Assembly (NCBI RefSeq): GCF_002514735.1
Contig: NZ_KZ300477.1
Location: 373,879-437,878 of the forward strand
Reading direction: 5' to 3'
DNA: 64,000 nt
Source of the DNA: Sediminicola luteus
GTDB taxonomy: Bacteria; Bacteroidota; Bacteroidia; Flavobacteriales; Flavobacteriaceae
Shown: one piece after another, positions 33,099 to 41,480 of the stretch
Numbering within the stretch: position 1 is the first letter of the stretch
Layout: every line of letters begins with the position of its first letter
Translations under genes and position numbers: made by a program
Notes under the pieces: generated by a model
Databases searched by the model: none
Seen by the model: only the letters and a program-made list of their open reading frames with translations
What the model was told of the DNA's origin: nothing

Positions 33099-35108
33099 AT
33101 GGAAAATAGACGAAATCCTTTTCACGAAATTTATCTCACCGAGTCTATTGGTTCAGAAAACTTCGTACAGCTTTTTAGCCCATATTTGGTTGACAATGCA
33201 TTAGCTTTATTTGAGCCCGGTCATGTAATTTTAAAAGGGCTTCCTGGTACTGGAAAAAGTATGTTACTCAGTTTGTTAAAACCAACTATTAGAAAAGCCT
33301 ATTACATAAACAATAAGGAGTTTCCTGTGCCTAGCAACCTAAACAAATTTATCGGAGCAGGTATAAATTTGAGAAGAAGTGGTGTTAGCGACTTCGGTCA
33401 GAGGCCTATTAATGTTCAAAAAGGCTTCGAAGAATCTCCGTATTACTTTGCCGATTATCTAAACTATTGGATTGTACTAGATATAATAGATTCGATTGAA
33501 CTACTAGGTGATAAAAATTATGAACTAGGAAAAGAAATCGGAATAGATTTAAATGAAAGTAAATTAGAAGTTTTCACAAAAGAATTGTGCCTCGATCCAT
33601 GCTGGAATGGTTTTTTAGATGATGTTTCAACCTTTTTAGGTTTGAAACAAAAATTGGATTCGAGAATCAGAACTTACCGCAATTTCTTAAATTATAATAT
33701 AGATGCTTTACCTGTAGAAATCCAGTCGACAAAGACCGTAATTGGTTATCCAATGACAGTCGTTTCCAAACTTCTTCGATTTTGTAAAATTATATCTGAA
33801 ACCACGGAAGTCTTTGTCAGAATTGACCAGTATGAAGAATTGGCATGGCTTGAAGGTATGTCTGAAAAGACATATAAATTGTACCAGCAAATGATTCATA
33901 AGCTATTAGCTATGCGAGATACTTCCGTATCTTATAGATTAGGGACTCGACATTTTGCATGGAATGAAAATGGGTTAATCTTTGGTACTTCTGCCCGATT
34001 AGAAAAAGGAAGAAATTATATAGACATCTCAATAGACGCCCTGTTAAAAAGAAAGGAAAATAGACGGACTTGGATATTTCCAGATTTTGCTGAAGATATT
34101 CTAACTAGGCGAATAAAGTTATCGGGAATCGATTTACCAAGAAATAAAAAGCTTCTTTTAGAAATATTTGGAAGAAGCGGTAAACCTGAAGATGTTGCTA
34201 AGCTTTATTTGAAGACCAATAGATATAAAGCTTTAAAACTCAATAGTGAATGGCCATCACAATGGAATTCTTTTCTTAAAAAACTAGCAAGTGAAAACCC
34301 ACTCGGTGCTCGATTAGGTGAAGCTTGGGTTCGCCAACGAGGCAAACACAAAAAAGAAGTGATGTATAATATTCCCGTAGAATTGCCATATCCGTGGGAA
34401 AAAAAATGGTGGAAAAAAGAAAGATTATCCCAAGCCTTAATTCAGATTGCATCGAGAAATAATCAACAATTGATATGGTATGGAAGAGAGGATATACTTT
34501 CCTTATCGGGAAGTAACATTTTAGCATTCCTTCAAATATGCCGAAGCATTTGGGATGTATGGATTAGAGACACTCAAAATGACAAAGATTTTACAGATTT
34601 AGTTAGTTTTGATAGAGAAATTCAAACTATCGGCATAATCGAAGCCAGTAATGCTTGGCACGAAAATATATCTATGGAGAAAGGAGGCAAACAAAGAAAA
34701 TTGTTTATTAGTTTTCTTGGCTCCTTTTTTCATAAAACACTTGTGGAAGATTTAGCCATGTCCAATCCTGGACATTATGGATTTTCTCTTGATGTGGAGG
34801 AATTAGAAAAGGAAACTGAATTAAAAAAATTCCTTAATGAAGCAACTGATTACGGCGATTTGTATGATGCCCCGCATACATCCAAATTAAAGGATAAAAG
34901 GGAAAGAATAAAATGGTATTTAAATCCAATTCTTTCTCCAAAATTTAGACTGCCTTCAGGCCATACCAAGGAACCAATATATACGACCACCAACATTGTG
35001 AATAACTGGCTCACCAGTTGCAAAAATGGTAAGTTCAATAAAAAAAATCTATCCAACAAGAAAAATGGCAACAACAATTCTAGCGGCCAAATTTCTTTAA
35101 ATTTATAA
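33099..35108 (+). CDS. P-loop ATPase, ORC/CDC6-like, of the defence operon
   Basis: A 669-aa ATPase. The P-loop is ILKGLPGTGKSMLL (residues 47 to 54) and the Walker B-like motif VFVRIDQYEELAW lies near residue 240. The middle part (Arg-rich TRRIKLSGI, then an alpha-helical region) suggests an AAA/STAND-type switch, and the C-terminal third resembles the ORC-CDC6-like ATPases found beside PRTase-CE genes, as far as I recall. The start is the ATG at 33,099 (MENRRNPFHEIYLTES), 2 bases after the preceding stop. It probably senses the invader or couples sensing to the effector. The Lys/Asn-rich tail (KFNKKNLSNKKNGNNNSSG) is likely disordered. Confidence 0.8.
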   Translation: MENRRNPFHEIYLTESIGSENFVQLFSPYLVDNALALFEPGHVILKGLPGTGKSMLLSLLKPTIRKAYYINNKEFPVPSNLNKFIGAGINLRRSGVSDFGQRPINVQKGFEESPYYFADYLNYWIVLDIIDSIELLGDKNYELGKEIGIDLNESKLEVFTKELCLDPCWNGFLDDVSTFLGLKQKLDSRIRTYRNFLNYNIDALPVEIQSTKTVIGYPMTVVSKLLRFCKIISETTEVFVRIDQYEELAWLEGMSEKTYKLYQQMIHKLLAMRDTSVSYRLGTRHFAWNENGLIFGTSARLEKGRNYIDISIDALLKRKENRRTWIFPDFAEDILTRRIKLSGIDLPRNKKLLLEIFGRSGKPEDVAKLYLKTNRYKALKLNSEWPSQWNSFLKKLASENPLGARLGEAWVRQRGKHKKEVMYNIPVELPYPWEKKWWKKERLSQALIQIASRNNQQLIWYGREDILSLSGSNILAFLQICRSIWDVWIRDTQNDKDFTDLVSFDREIQTIGIIEASNAWHENISMEKGGKQRKLFISFLGSFFHKTLVEDLAMSNPGHYGFSLDVEELEKETELKKFLNEATDYGDLYDAPHTSKLKDKRERIKWYLNPILSPKFRLPSGHTKEPIYTTTNIVNNWLTSCKNGKFNKKNLSNKKNGNNNSSGQISLNL

Positions 35109-35111
35109 GTA

Positions 35112-36098
35112 ATGCTAGGTGAAAAATTCAGGCCATGGGGTGAATTCTCATGGCTTTTCTCTAAATCAGACCCCTTGGAATGGAATATTGTAGGTTGCAT
35201 ATCATTTGAAGACAGATGTTTTGGAATTCTACAAAAATTTCCAACAAACCAAATTTGCCGAAGACTCTTTTTCAACATCAATCCTCCGCACTCAGACTTT
35301 ATAATTCCGCAGGTAAACAAAATCCAAGCAAACTATTCAATGTTAAAAGCTTTAGGCCTTCGGGATAGTGAGATTATAAATGTAAATCTTTTGGAAAATG
35401 TTGATTCATTTCTTAGACCACTCAATTCGTTTCTAAATGAATCAAATGGTAATATTGTTCTGGATATCTCAAGTCTTCCAAAAAGATTTTTTTTCCCAAT
35501 GTTAAAAATCATTTTAAAAAATGATAATCTCAATAACCTAATTGTTACTTATACAAAACCTAAAAAATATACCTCGGAGGAACTATCTTGGGATCCTTCA
35601 GATTGGAGTCATATCCCAACTTTCATGTCGACAGATTACAGAAATGAAAAAATTAGTTTGGCAATTGTTTCCGTTGGTTTTGTACCCTTAGGACTTCCAA
35701 ATTTACTTACAGGTAAATACAGTGACGCTGAGGTTAAGCTGTTGTTTCCTCATCCACCAGGTGCTCCTCATTATCAAAGAAATTGGGAGTTTGTTCGAAG
35801 AATTTACCAATCTTACCCAAGAATATCCATTAACGAAATGCAAAGAGTTCATGCCCTTGATACATCTGATGCATTTAACAAGCTGTCAGACTTAACGAAC
35901 AATGGAAGTTATAAATCAATACTTGCCCCTTATGGTCCAAAACCAAATTCTTTAGCGATGGCCCTTTTCGCAATTGAACATGGTGTAGCTGTAGTATATA
36001 CTCAACCAAGGTTTTATTCTCAAAATTATTGTACTGGAGTTAAAGAATCGTATGCGTATTGGATTGTGAATTCAAAGAATAAATTGTACACCGTTTAA
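35112..36098 (+). CDS. Unknown Rossmann-like protein with DISSLPKR motif, last gene of the defence operon
   Basis: A 328-aa protein without a family I can name. The first part reads WNIVGCISFEDRCFGIL, followed by an alpha/beta region with NIVLDISSLPKRFFFPMLK (Asp118 to Arg125), which recalls the nucleotide-sensing loop of CARF/Rossmann-like domains. The last part, NEMQRVHALDTSDAFNKL then APYGPKPNSLAMALFAIEHG and VAVVYTQPRFYSQ, looks like another alpha/beta unit. It follows the ATPase gene by 3 bases, so it is a fixed partner: either a sensor of a nucleotide signal made by the PRTase-like protein or an effector. Confidence 0.75.
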   Translation: MLGEKFRPWGEFSWLFSKSDPLEWNIVGCISFEDRCFGILQKFPTNQICRRLFFNINPPHSDFIIPQVNKIQANYSMLKALGLRDSEIINVNLLENVDSFLRPLNSFLNESNGNIVLDISSLPKRFFFPMLKIILKNDNLNNLIVTYTKPKKYTSEELSWDPSDWSHIPTFMSTDYRNEKISLAIVSVGFVPLGLPNLLTGKYSDAEVKLLFPHPPGAPHYQRNWEFVRRIYQSYPRISINEMQRVHALDTSDAFNKLSDLTNNGSYKSILAPYGPKPNSLAMALFAIEHGVAVVYTQPRFYSQNYCTGVKESYAYWIVNSKNKLYTV

Positions 36099-36254
36099 AC
36101 TATACTTCTGTGCATTTATTGATTTACAAAAATGTTTAATCCTACCTTTACATAATCCCCAAATAACTATTAATGTGGTTTTTATCTTATGTAAATAAAT
36201 CGTGCCAAATCTATTTTCAGGATTAATTCAAACTTCCTGAACCTGCTTATTCAT

Positions 36255-37520
36255 TTAAACGGTAGCTCCAAGAACTAATTCATTGGCATCATCCAAAGTC
36301 TTGTTCCCAAAGGATTTTAAATAAATCTCTGTGGTTTTAAGGGAGCTATGGCCAAGTCCCTCACTGATTATTTCTGTTGATATTCCTATATGCTTGGCAA
36401 TGGTTGCCCATGAATGCCGAATGGTATAGGTGGTAAGGTTTTCATTAATTCCCGCATCTTTGGCCAAAACCTTTAGCCTTTTATTCATTCGGGTACGATA
36501 GGTCTTGTAGGTTTCATACATTTCCGTTGAGCCATCATATTTAACTGGAAAAAGAAAGTCATCCTTTCGTTTTCCATGGATGTAATACTGAAGGATATCA
36601 AACAATTCACGGGTAATTTTAACTGATAACGGATCACCAGTCTTACTTCTCCCATAATACAATCGGTCCTCAAAGATATTCTTCATTCTTAGTTTAGTAA
36701 GATCAATAAAGTTCATTCCCCTGCAATTAAACATTATCATGGTATAATTTCGGGTATGCCAAAGGATACTCCCCTCTTCATAACGAAGGTTACGGATAGC
36801 TTGAATACACTTGATGTCCAAAGCACGCTTTTTTGTAGGCGGAGTCGACGGAAGTCTATAATAATGGAAAGGGTTTTTGGGTACACTCAGCTTATCTTCA
36901 TAAATAGCACTATTATAAATGGCCCTTACTGCCCTCATATATGAACTGATTCCCCCATTGGCCGTCCCCTGCGATGAAAGGGCTATCTCAAATTCCTTCA
37001 AGAAAGTAACATCGATATCTATTAGGGGAATATCCTTTCCCTGATTAAACTTGACAAATGCCCTAATACTGCTTTTATACCAAGCACCCGTGCCCGGGCT
37101 ATTCGTCTTCAATTTTCTGTTGATCATTACCCCACCCCATTCCTTGAGGGTGATCCTATTTCTCATTTTAAGTTTTAGTGCGTCGTCAATTTCATCTTCC
37201 CATGATTCCTGGATTTCTTTTACCAAAAAATCGATATCCAAATCGGAAATGCGCTGTCCAAGTTTATGGATCAATTCTTGGGCCTTCTTCGATTTGGAAA
37301 AAAGGTCCCTATTAATGGATTCACAATCCAACCCGAAATTTGCCGATACGGACTTTTTCAGGCACTCCCTTTTTTCATCCCAACCTTCCTTCGTAGTTGA
37401 ATAGGGGAGTCTTAACAACCTCGTCTTCCTATGAAATACCCGTACGGAAATCGGATACCGTTTCGTCCCGGAAATGGCTGAACTTTTTCGTTTATCCAAT
37501 ATTAGTTTTACCCTTGCCAC
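36255..37520 (-). CDS. int: Tyrosine recombinase (integrase) of the element
   Basis: A 421-aa Bacteroidetes-type site-specific integrase. Residues 1 to about 90 are an arm-binding domain, about 120 to 215 a SAM-like core-binding domain, and the rest the catalytic domain with Arg267 (FNCRGMNFIDLTKL), Lys293, Arg368 (TYTIRHSWATIA, Tyr in place of the first His as often seen in this group), His391 (LGHSSLKTTEIYL) and Tyr400. It inserts and excises the element at the tRNA-Ala site 160 bases upstream of its start. It is the last gene before the attachment site and points inward. Confidence 0.95.
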   Translation of the reverse strand: MARVKLILDKRKSSAISGTKRYPISVRVFHRKTRLLRLPYSTTKEGWDEKRECLKKSVSANFGLDCESINRDLFSKSKKAQELIHKLGQRISDLDIDFLVKEIQESWEDEIDDALKLKMRNRITLKEWGGVMINRKLKTNSPGTGAWYKSSIRAFVKFNQGKDIPLIDIDVTFLKEFEIALSSQGTANGGISSYMRAVRAIYNSAIYEDKLSVPKNPFHYYRLPSTPPTKKRALDIKCIQAIRNLRYEEGSILWHTRNYTMIMFNCRGMNFIDLTKLRMKNIFEDRLYYGRSKTGDPLSVKITRELFDILQYYIHGKRKDDFLFPVKYDGSTEMYETYKTYRTRMNKRLKVLAKDAGINENLTTYTIRHSWATIAKHIGISTEIISEGLGHSSLKTTEIYLKSFGNKTLDDANELVLGATV

Positions 37521-37555
37521 AGTATTTTCTTTGCCTTCAAGTTATGGAAAATTCT

Positions 37556-37577
37556 GCTCACTTTTTGCTCACTTTTT
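37556..37577. promoter_or_regulatory. Tandem 11-bp direct repeats, candidate integrase arm sites
   Basis: GCTCACTTTTT occurs twice in direct succession (37,556 to 37,566 and 37,567 to 37,577), between the integrase start and the attachment core. A small inverted repeat TGATATCAACTGAAATCA follows. Integrases with an arm-binding domain use such short repeats beside the core. Confidence 0.45.
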
Positions 37578-37680
37578 ATTGATATCAACTGAAATCAATT
37601 AAAACCAAAAACAATGTAATATTCTGATTACGTGTAGTTTATGTTGTTTTTTGAGATTATCAAAAATGCAATTTTGGAGT

Positions 37681-37725
<45 letters not shown>

Positions 37726-37753
37726 AAAGCACCGATAACTTCGGTGCTTTTTT
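37726..37753 (+). terminator. tRNA terminator, first copy
   Basis: The hairpin AGCACCGA-TAAC-TTCGGTGCT followed by a T run starts directly after the tRNA CCA end. An identical copy lies 357 bases downstream. Confidence 0.85.
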
Positions 37754-37766
37754 CGTTTATGTCCCT

Positions 37767-38027
37767 ATGGATTACTTCGTATACATTATCTATAGCCAAA
37801 CCTTAGATCGCTACTACATAGGCCATTGCCAAAACATTCAAGAAAGAATTCAGCGCCTCAATTAGGGCAATGGGGCCAGCTACACCAAAAAAGCCAAGGA
37901 TTGGCAATTAAGATATTCCGAAGGTTTCCATACTAGGGCAGCTGCAACCCAAAGCGAACTAAGCATCAAAAAGAAAAAGAGCCGGAAGTATATCGAATGG
38001 ATTATCGCCAATAATAATCACGAATAG
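37767..38027 (+). pseudogene. GIY-YIG nuclease, first copy, broken by a stop codon
   Basis: The frame starts MDYFVYIIYSQTLDRYYIGH, the GIY-YIG signature, and is interrupted at 37,863 to 37,865 where CAATTAG replaces CAATCAG of the second copy. After the stop the same frame continues without shifts (GNGASYTKKAKDW) to a normal end at 38,027, so it is a single nonsense change. Differences elsewhere (for example HTRAAATQSELS) suggest relaxed selection. Confidence 0.85.
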
Positions 38028-38051
38028 AGCGTCCCGACACAGGTCGGGAAT

Positions 38052-38082
38052 GTCACCGGTTCGACTCCGGTATTCTCCACCA
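38052..38082 (+). other. Second copy of the tRNA-Ala 3' tail
   Basis: The sequence from GTCACCGG through the T-arm and acceptor half to CCA is identical to the first copy, but the anticodon region is absent; the preceding bases are the hairpin closing the first GIY-YIG unit. It cannot form a tRNA. It may be a secondary attachment site. Confidence 0.8.
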
Positions 38083-38110
38083 AAAGCACCGATAACTTCG
38101 GTGCTTTTTT
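38083..38110 (+). terminator. tRNA terminator, second copy
   Basis: Same hairpin AGCACCGA-TAAC-TTCGGTGCT with T run as at 37,726, again followed within 15 bases by the start of a GIY-YIG ORF. Confidence 0.8.
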
Positions 38111-38123
38111 CGTTTATTGCCCT

Positions 38124-38384
38124 ATGGAATACTTTGTATACATTATCTATAGCCAAACCTTAGATCGCTACTACATAGGTCATTACCAAAACATTGAAGA
38201 AAGAATTCAGCGCCACAATCAGGGTAACGGGGCCAGCTATACCAAAAAAGCCAAGGACTGGGAATTAAGATATACCGAAGCTTTCGATACCAGAGCAGAG
38301 GCCAATCAACGCGAACTGAGCATCAAAAAGAAAAAGAGCCGGAAGTATATCGAATGGATTATCGCTAATAATAATCACGAATAG
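38124..38384 (+). CDS. GIY-YIG nuclease-family protein, intact copy
   Basis: An 86-aa single-domain GIY-YIG protein of the UPF0213 type: EYFVYIIYSQTLDRYYIGH (the YII and YIG strands), then RIQRHNQGNGASYTKKAKDW with conserved Arg and Asn, ELRYTEAFDTRAEANQREL with the Glu, and the basic tail IKKKKSRKYIEWII. The family is DNA-nuclease-like but its biological role is poorly known. It lies right after a copy of the tRNA terminator. Confidence 0.88.
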   Translation: MEYFVYIIYSQTLDRYYIGHYQNIEERIQRHNQGNGASYTKKAKDWELRYTEAFDTRAEANQRELSIKKKKSRKYIEWIIANNNHE

Positions 38385-38538
38385 AGCGTCCCGACACTGG
38401 TCGGGAAGGTCACCGGCCTGTTCCTATAAAAATCGGAATCTGGTTTCTCTATCATATTTTTCCTCTTTTAAAATCCACATCAACACTGCCCAGATTACTT
38501 TCGACATCAAAATTAAATCCGATTTGGTATAGATTTGT

Positions 38539-38569
38539 TAGTTTTGTAAATATGTATAACATATTAACA
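38539..38569 (+). promoter_or_regulatory. nanA promoter box and GntR operator candidate
   Basis: TAGTTTTG (38,539 to 38,546) fits the TAnnTTTG box. It is followed by TATGTATAACATATTAACA (38,551 to 38,569), whose core AATATG-TATAA-CATATT is palindromic. The same 19-mer, with one change, lies before the epimerase gene at the same distance (10 bases) from the ATG. Confidence 0.7.
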
Positions 38570-38579
38570 TAATTCCATT

Positions 38580-39485
38580 ATGCCCAACCTAATCGCTGCC
38601 ACCTACGCCCCATTACAGTCAAATGGTACCCTTCAATTAAATGGAATTGAATACTACACAAAATATCTAACCCACAACCGTATAAAAGGGGTATTCGTAA
38701 ATGGATCGACCGGAGATTTCGTATCACTCTCCATTCAAGAGCGAAAAGAACTGCTAACGGCCTGGCATCAAAACAAGCCAAATGGTTTTCAAATCATTAA
38801 CCATGTAGGTCATACTAGCCTACCCTTGGCCCAAGAGTTAGCGGCACATTCCATAGGTAAGGCAGATGCCATTTCGGCTTTGGCCCCGTATTACTACCCC
38901 ATAACCAACAATAATCTTTTGATACAGTACTGTAAATCGATTGCCGAAGCTGCCCCAGAGCTTCCATTTTACTATTACCACATACCTGTCTTATCTAAAA
39001 TCCAAATCGACATTGTTGCATTTATGAAGCGTGCAAAAACAGAGATACCCAATTTTGCAGGACTCAAGTTTACCGAAAACAATCTAATGGGTTTTACACA
39101 TTGTTTACATAACTCAACAGATAATCAAAATATAATGTTTGGTGTCGATGAAATGTTTTTACCGAGCCTTGGGTCAGGAGCTCATTCTTGGGTAGGAAGC
39201 ACCTATAATCAAATAGCCCCGCTCTACCAGGCCATAGCTAATTCCTTTACCGTGGGGCAACACCAAAAAGCGGCCTCTTTACAACAAAAAGCCATACGAT
39301 TTGTAGAGATTTTGGTGGCCTACGGTAGCTTTTTGGGTGTCGCTAAAGGGCTTTTGGATTATCTTGGTTTACCCTTGGGCCCAAGCCGTTTTCCCCATAC
39401 CAATCTCACGACCAATGTGTATTCAAAAATTATGCGGACACTGGAAAACGAAGGAATTGCACCCTATTTGGGCAACCTGCCCTAA
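38580..39485 (+). CDS. nanA: N-acetylneuraminate lyase
   Basis: A 301-aa TIM-barrel aldolase of the DapA/NanA family that splits N-acetylneuraminate into N-acetylmannosamine and pyruvate in the cytoplasm. Seen motifs are GVFVNGSTGDFVSLS (pyruvate-carboxylate binding), YYYHIPVL with the catalytic Tyr133, and AGLKFTENNL with the Schiff-base Lys163. NanA rather than DapA is supported by the YYHIP motif and by the neighbouring epimerase, sialidase and mutarotase-transporter genes. It converges with the gntR gene, whose stop is 4 bases away. Confidence 0.93.
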   Translation: MPNLIAATYAPLQSNGTLQLNGIEYYTKYLTHNRIKGVFVNGSTGDFVSLSIQERKELLTAWHQNKPNGFQIINHVGHTSLPLAQELAAHSIGKADAISALAPYYYPITNNNLLIQYCKSIAEAAPELPFYYYHIPVLSKIQIDIVAFMKRAKTEIPNFAGLKFTENNLMGFTHCLHNSTDNQNIMFGVDEMFLPSLGSGAHSWVGSTYNQIAPLYQAIANSFTVGQHQKAASLQQKAIRFVEILVAYGSFLGVAKGLLDYLGLPLGPSRFPHTNLTTNVYSKIMRTLENEGIAPYLGNLP

Positions 39486-39489
39486 TCCT

Positions 39490-40212
39490 TTATTTATCGA
39501 ATGTCTGTAACACCCTTTCAAAATGGGGTTCTAGATGACGTCTCATACCTTGCCTGAACTTTTCAGGATCCCCCTTTTTCAATAGATCTAAAAGATCAGC
39601 ATGCGAAACAAAAGCATCGCCACTATAATCATACGGATACAAATCGGGTAACATGGTCTCGTGGACATACCTAAAAACAGGTAGCAGCATATCTTGGAAC
39701 CTGTATAAAGTTTCGTTCTTCGATATCCCATACAAGGTACCATGAAAGGCCACCTCTAATTCCATTGCAAAAACCGTAGCATCCTGATTTTGGGTCTGTT
39801 CTTCGGCCACGATACGTTCCAAGGCCTCAAAATCGGTATCTGTTATTCGGGCAAATAGAAAATCGGCCATGCCCATCTCCAATATCAAACGCAACTCGAA
39901 AATTTCCTTGAGGGTATCTTTGCTAAGCATATTGGAATCTAACACCTTGCCCAAATTCGCTATTAAATCGGGTTGGGTCAATACCATGCCCCTGTGTTTT
40001 TTCGAATCTACCATGCCTATGGCCCGTAGTCGTAACAAGGCCTCCCGAACTACCGTCCGGCTTACCCCTAAGGCTTCGGCGAATTCCATTTCTTTCGGAA
40101 TGGCATCCCCGACCGTTAAGCGGTTTTCCTTGATATAATCTTTGATCCGCAACTCTACCCGATCCACCAAGGTTAAGGAAGAAAGCGGTTTTAGGTTATC
40201 TAAACTGGCCAT
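39490..40212 (-). CDS. GntR/FadR-family repressor of the sialic acid cluster
   Basis: A 240-aa regulator with an N-terminal winged HTH (DAIPKEMEFAEALGVSRTVVREALLRLRAIGMV) and a helical FCD ligand domain (about residues 95 to 235; EIFELRLILEMGMADFLFARI, then HGTLYGISKNETLYRFQ and FVSHADLLDLLKKGDPEKFRQGMRRHLEPH). FCD domains bind small organic acids or sugars through a metal. Its own promoter region holds one of the two shared operator candidates, so it probably represses nanA, the downstream operon and itself until a sialic acid intermediate binds. Confidence 0.9.
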   Translation of the reverse strand: MASLDNLKPLSSLTLVDRVELRIKDYIKENRLTVGDAIPKEMEFAEALGVSRTVVREALLRLRAIGMVDSKKHRGMVLTQPDLIANLGKVLDSNMLSKDTLKEIFELRLILEMGMADFLFARITDTDFEALERIVAEEQTQNQDATVFAMELEVAFHGTLYGISKNETLYRFQDMLLPVFRYVHETMLPDLYPYDYSGDAFVSHADLLDLLKKGDPEKFRQGMRRHLEPHFERVLQTFDK

Positions 40213-40269
40213 ATAGCTACATCTGAATGTAAAACTATAAAAAAACCGTAATTTAATGAGTAATTCTTC

Positions 40270-40299
40270 TATTTTTGTATTATGTATTACATATTAACA
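40270..40299 (+). promoter_or_regulatory. Epimerase promoter box and GntR operator candidate
   Basis: TATTTTTG (40,270 to 40,277) fits the TAnnTTTG box and is followed by TATGTATTACATATTAACA (40,281 to 40,299), which contains the palindrome ATGTA-T-TACAT. The element ends 10 bases before the epimerase ATG, as at nanA. Confidence 0.7.
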
Positions 40300-40309
40300 A
40301 CTCTGTAAT

Positions 40310-41467
40310 ATGGATTCATTTGCGACATTATATAAAGAAGCCTTATTTTCCAATGTAATTTCCTTTTGGGAAAACCACTCCGTTGACTGGAAAAATGGAG
40401 GTTATTTTAGCTGTCTTGACCGTTCAGGAAAAATTTACGACACCGATAAATTTATTTGGCTACAGGGTAGACAGGCTTGGACCTTCTCCATGCTCTATAA
40501 TGAGGTTGAAAAAAATCCGGCATGGCTCAACATTTCACAAAACGGAATTACCTTTCTAGAACAAAAAGCCCGCAATCCTAAGGGCAAATTTTATTTCTCG
40601 ACCATGGCCGATGGCCGGCCTTTGGTAGCTGCCTACAATATATTTTCGGACTGTTTTGCGACCATGGCCTTTGCCCAATACGGAAAGGCCACCCAAGACG
40701 CCCATTATATGAATTTGGCCAAAAGCACATTCGACCAAATTTTGGCACGCCAATCGAACCCAAAGGGTAAATACGAAAAAAAAACAGGGAACAGGCCCCT
40801 AAAAGGCTTCTCCCTTCCCATGATCTTATCCAACCTCGTTTTGGAATTAGAGCATATTCTGGATTCCGATACGGTAGAACACACCTTGGACCAATGTATA
40901 CATGAGGTTATGCAAGTGTTTCGGGACAAAGAAAGCGGCTTAATCTATGAAAATGTCTATCCCGATGGCAAAAAAAGCGATTGTTTCGATGGGCGTTTAC
41001 TGAACCCGGGCCACGGTATAGAAGCTATGTGGTTTATGATGGATATCGCCAAAAGGCGCCAAGACCAAACCCTAATGGATCAAGCTATAAGTAGCGTCTT
41101 ATCTATTCTAGACTATGCCTGGGATCCCGAATTCGGTGGTATCTTTTATTTTATGGACAGTAAGGGCCACCCGCCCCAACAACTGGAATGGGACCAAAAA
41201 TTGTGGTGGGTCCATCTAGAAACCTTAGTAGCCTTGGCCAAAGCCTACGAACATAAACCAAGTGCCGAAATAAAATCCTGGCTTCAGAAGGTACACAATT
41301 ATAGTTGGCAACACTTTGCGGACCCCGAAAATGACGAATGGTTCGGTTACCTCAACAGACGTGGTGAGGTACTATTGGATTTAAAGGGAGGCAAATGGAA
41401 AGGCTGTTTCCATGTGCCCCGGGCCCTATACCAATGCTACCAATCCTTTGAAAAATCTAATATCTAA
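40310..41467 (+). CDS. N-acylglucosamine 2-epimerase
   Basis: A 385-aa (alpha/alpha)6-barrel enzyme converting N-acetylmannosamine to N-acetylglucosamine, the step after NanA. Family features are [38 protein letters not shown] near the N-terminus, [16 protein letters not shown] with a catalytic His, and [16 protein letters not shown] with the second. Substrate is inferred from the cluster. It is the first gene of the operon epimerase, sialidase, kelch-transporter. Confidence 0.92.
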   Translation: MDSFATLYKEALFSNVISFWENHSVDWKNGGYFSCLDRSGKIYDTDKFIWLQGRQAWTFSMLYNEVEKNPAWLNISQNGITFLEQKARNPKGKFYFSTMADGRPLVAAYNIFSDCFATMAFAQYGKATQDAHYMNLAKSTFDQILARQSNPKGKYEKKTGNRPLKGFSLPMILSNLVLELEHILDSDTVEHTLDQCIHEVMQVFRDKESGLIYENVYPDGKKSDCFDGRLLNPGHGIEAMWFMMDIAKRRQDQTLMDQAISSVLSILDYAWDPEFGGIFYFMDSKGHPPQQLEWDQKLWWVHLETLVALAKAYEHKPSAEIKSWLQKVHNYSWQHFADPENDEWFGYLNRRGEVLLDLKGGKWKGCFHVPRALYQCYQSFEKSNI

Positions 41468-41480
41468 ACTAAATTTTGAT

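Noticed and set aside
30448-36098. Ordinary type II restriction-modification system
   Set aside because: Regulator and methyltransferase fit, but none of the three following proteins shows a recognisable nuclease motif and they match conflict-system families better.
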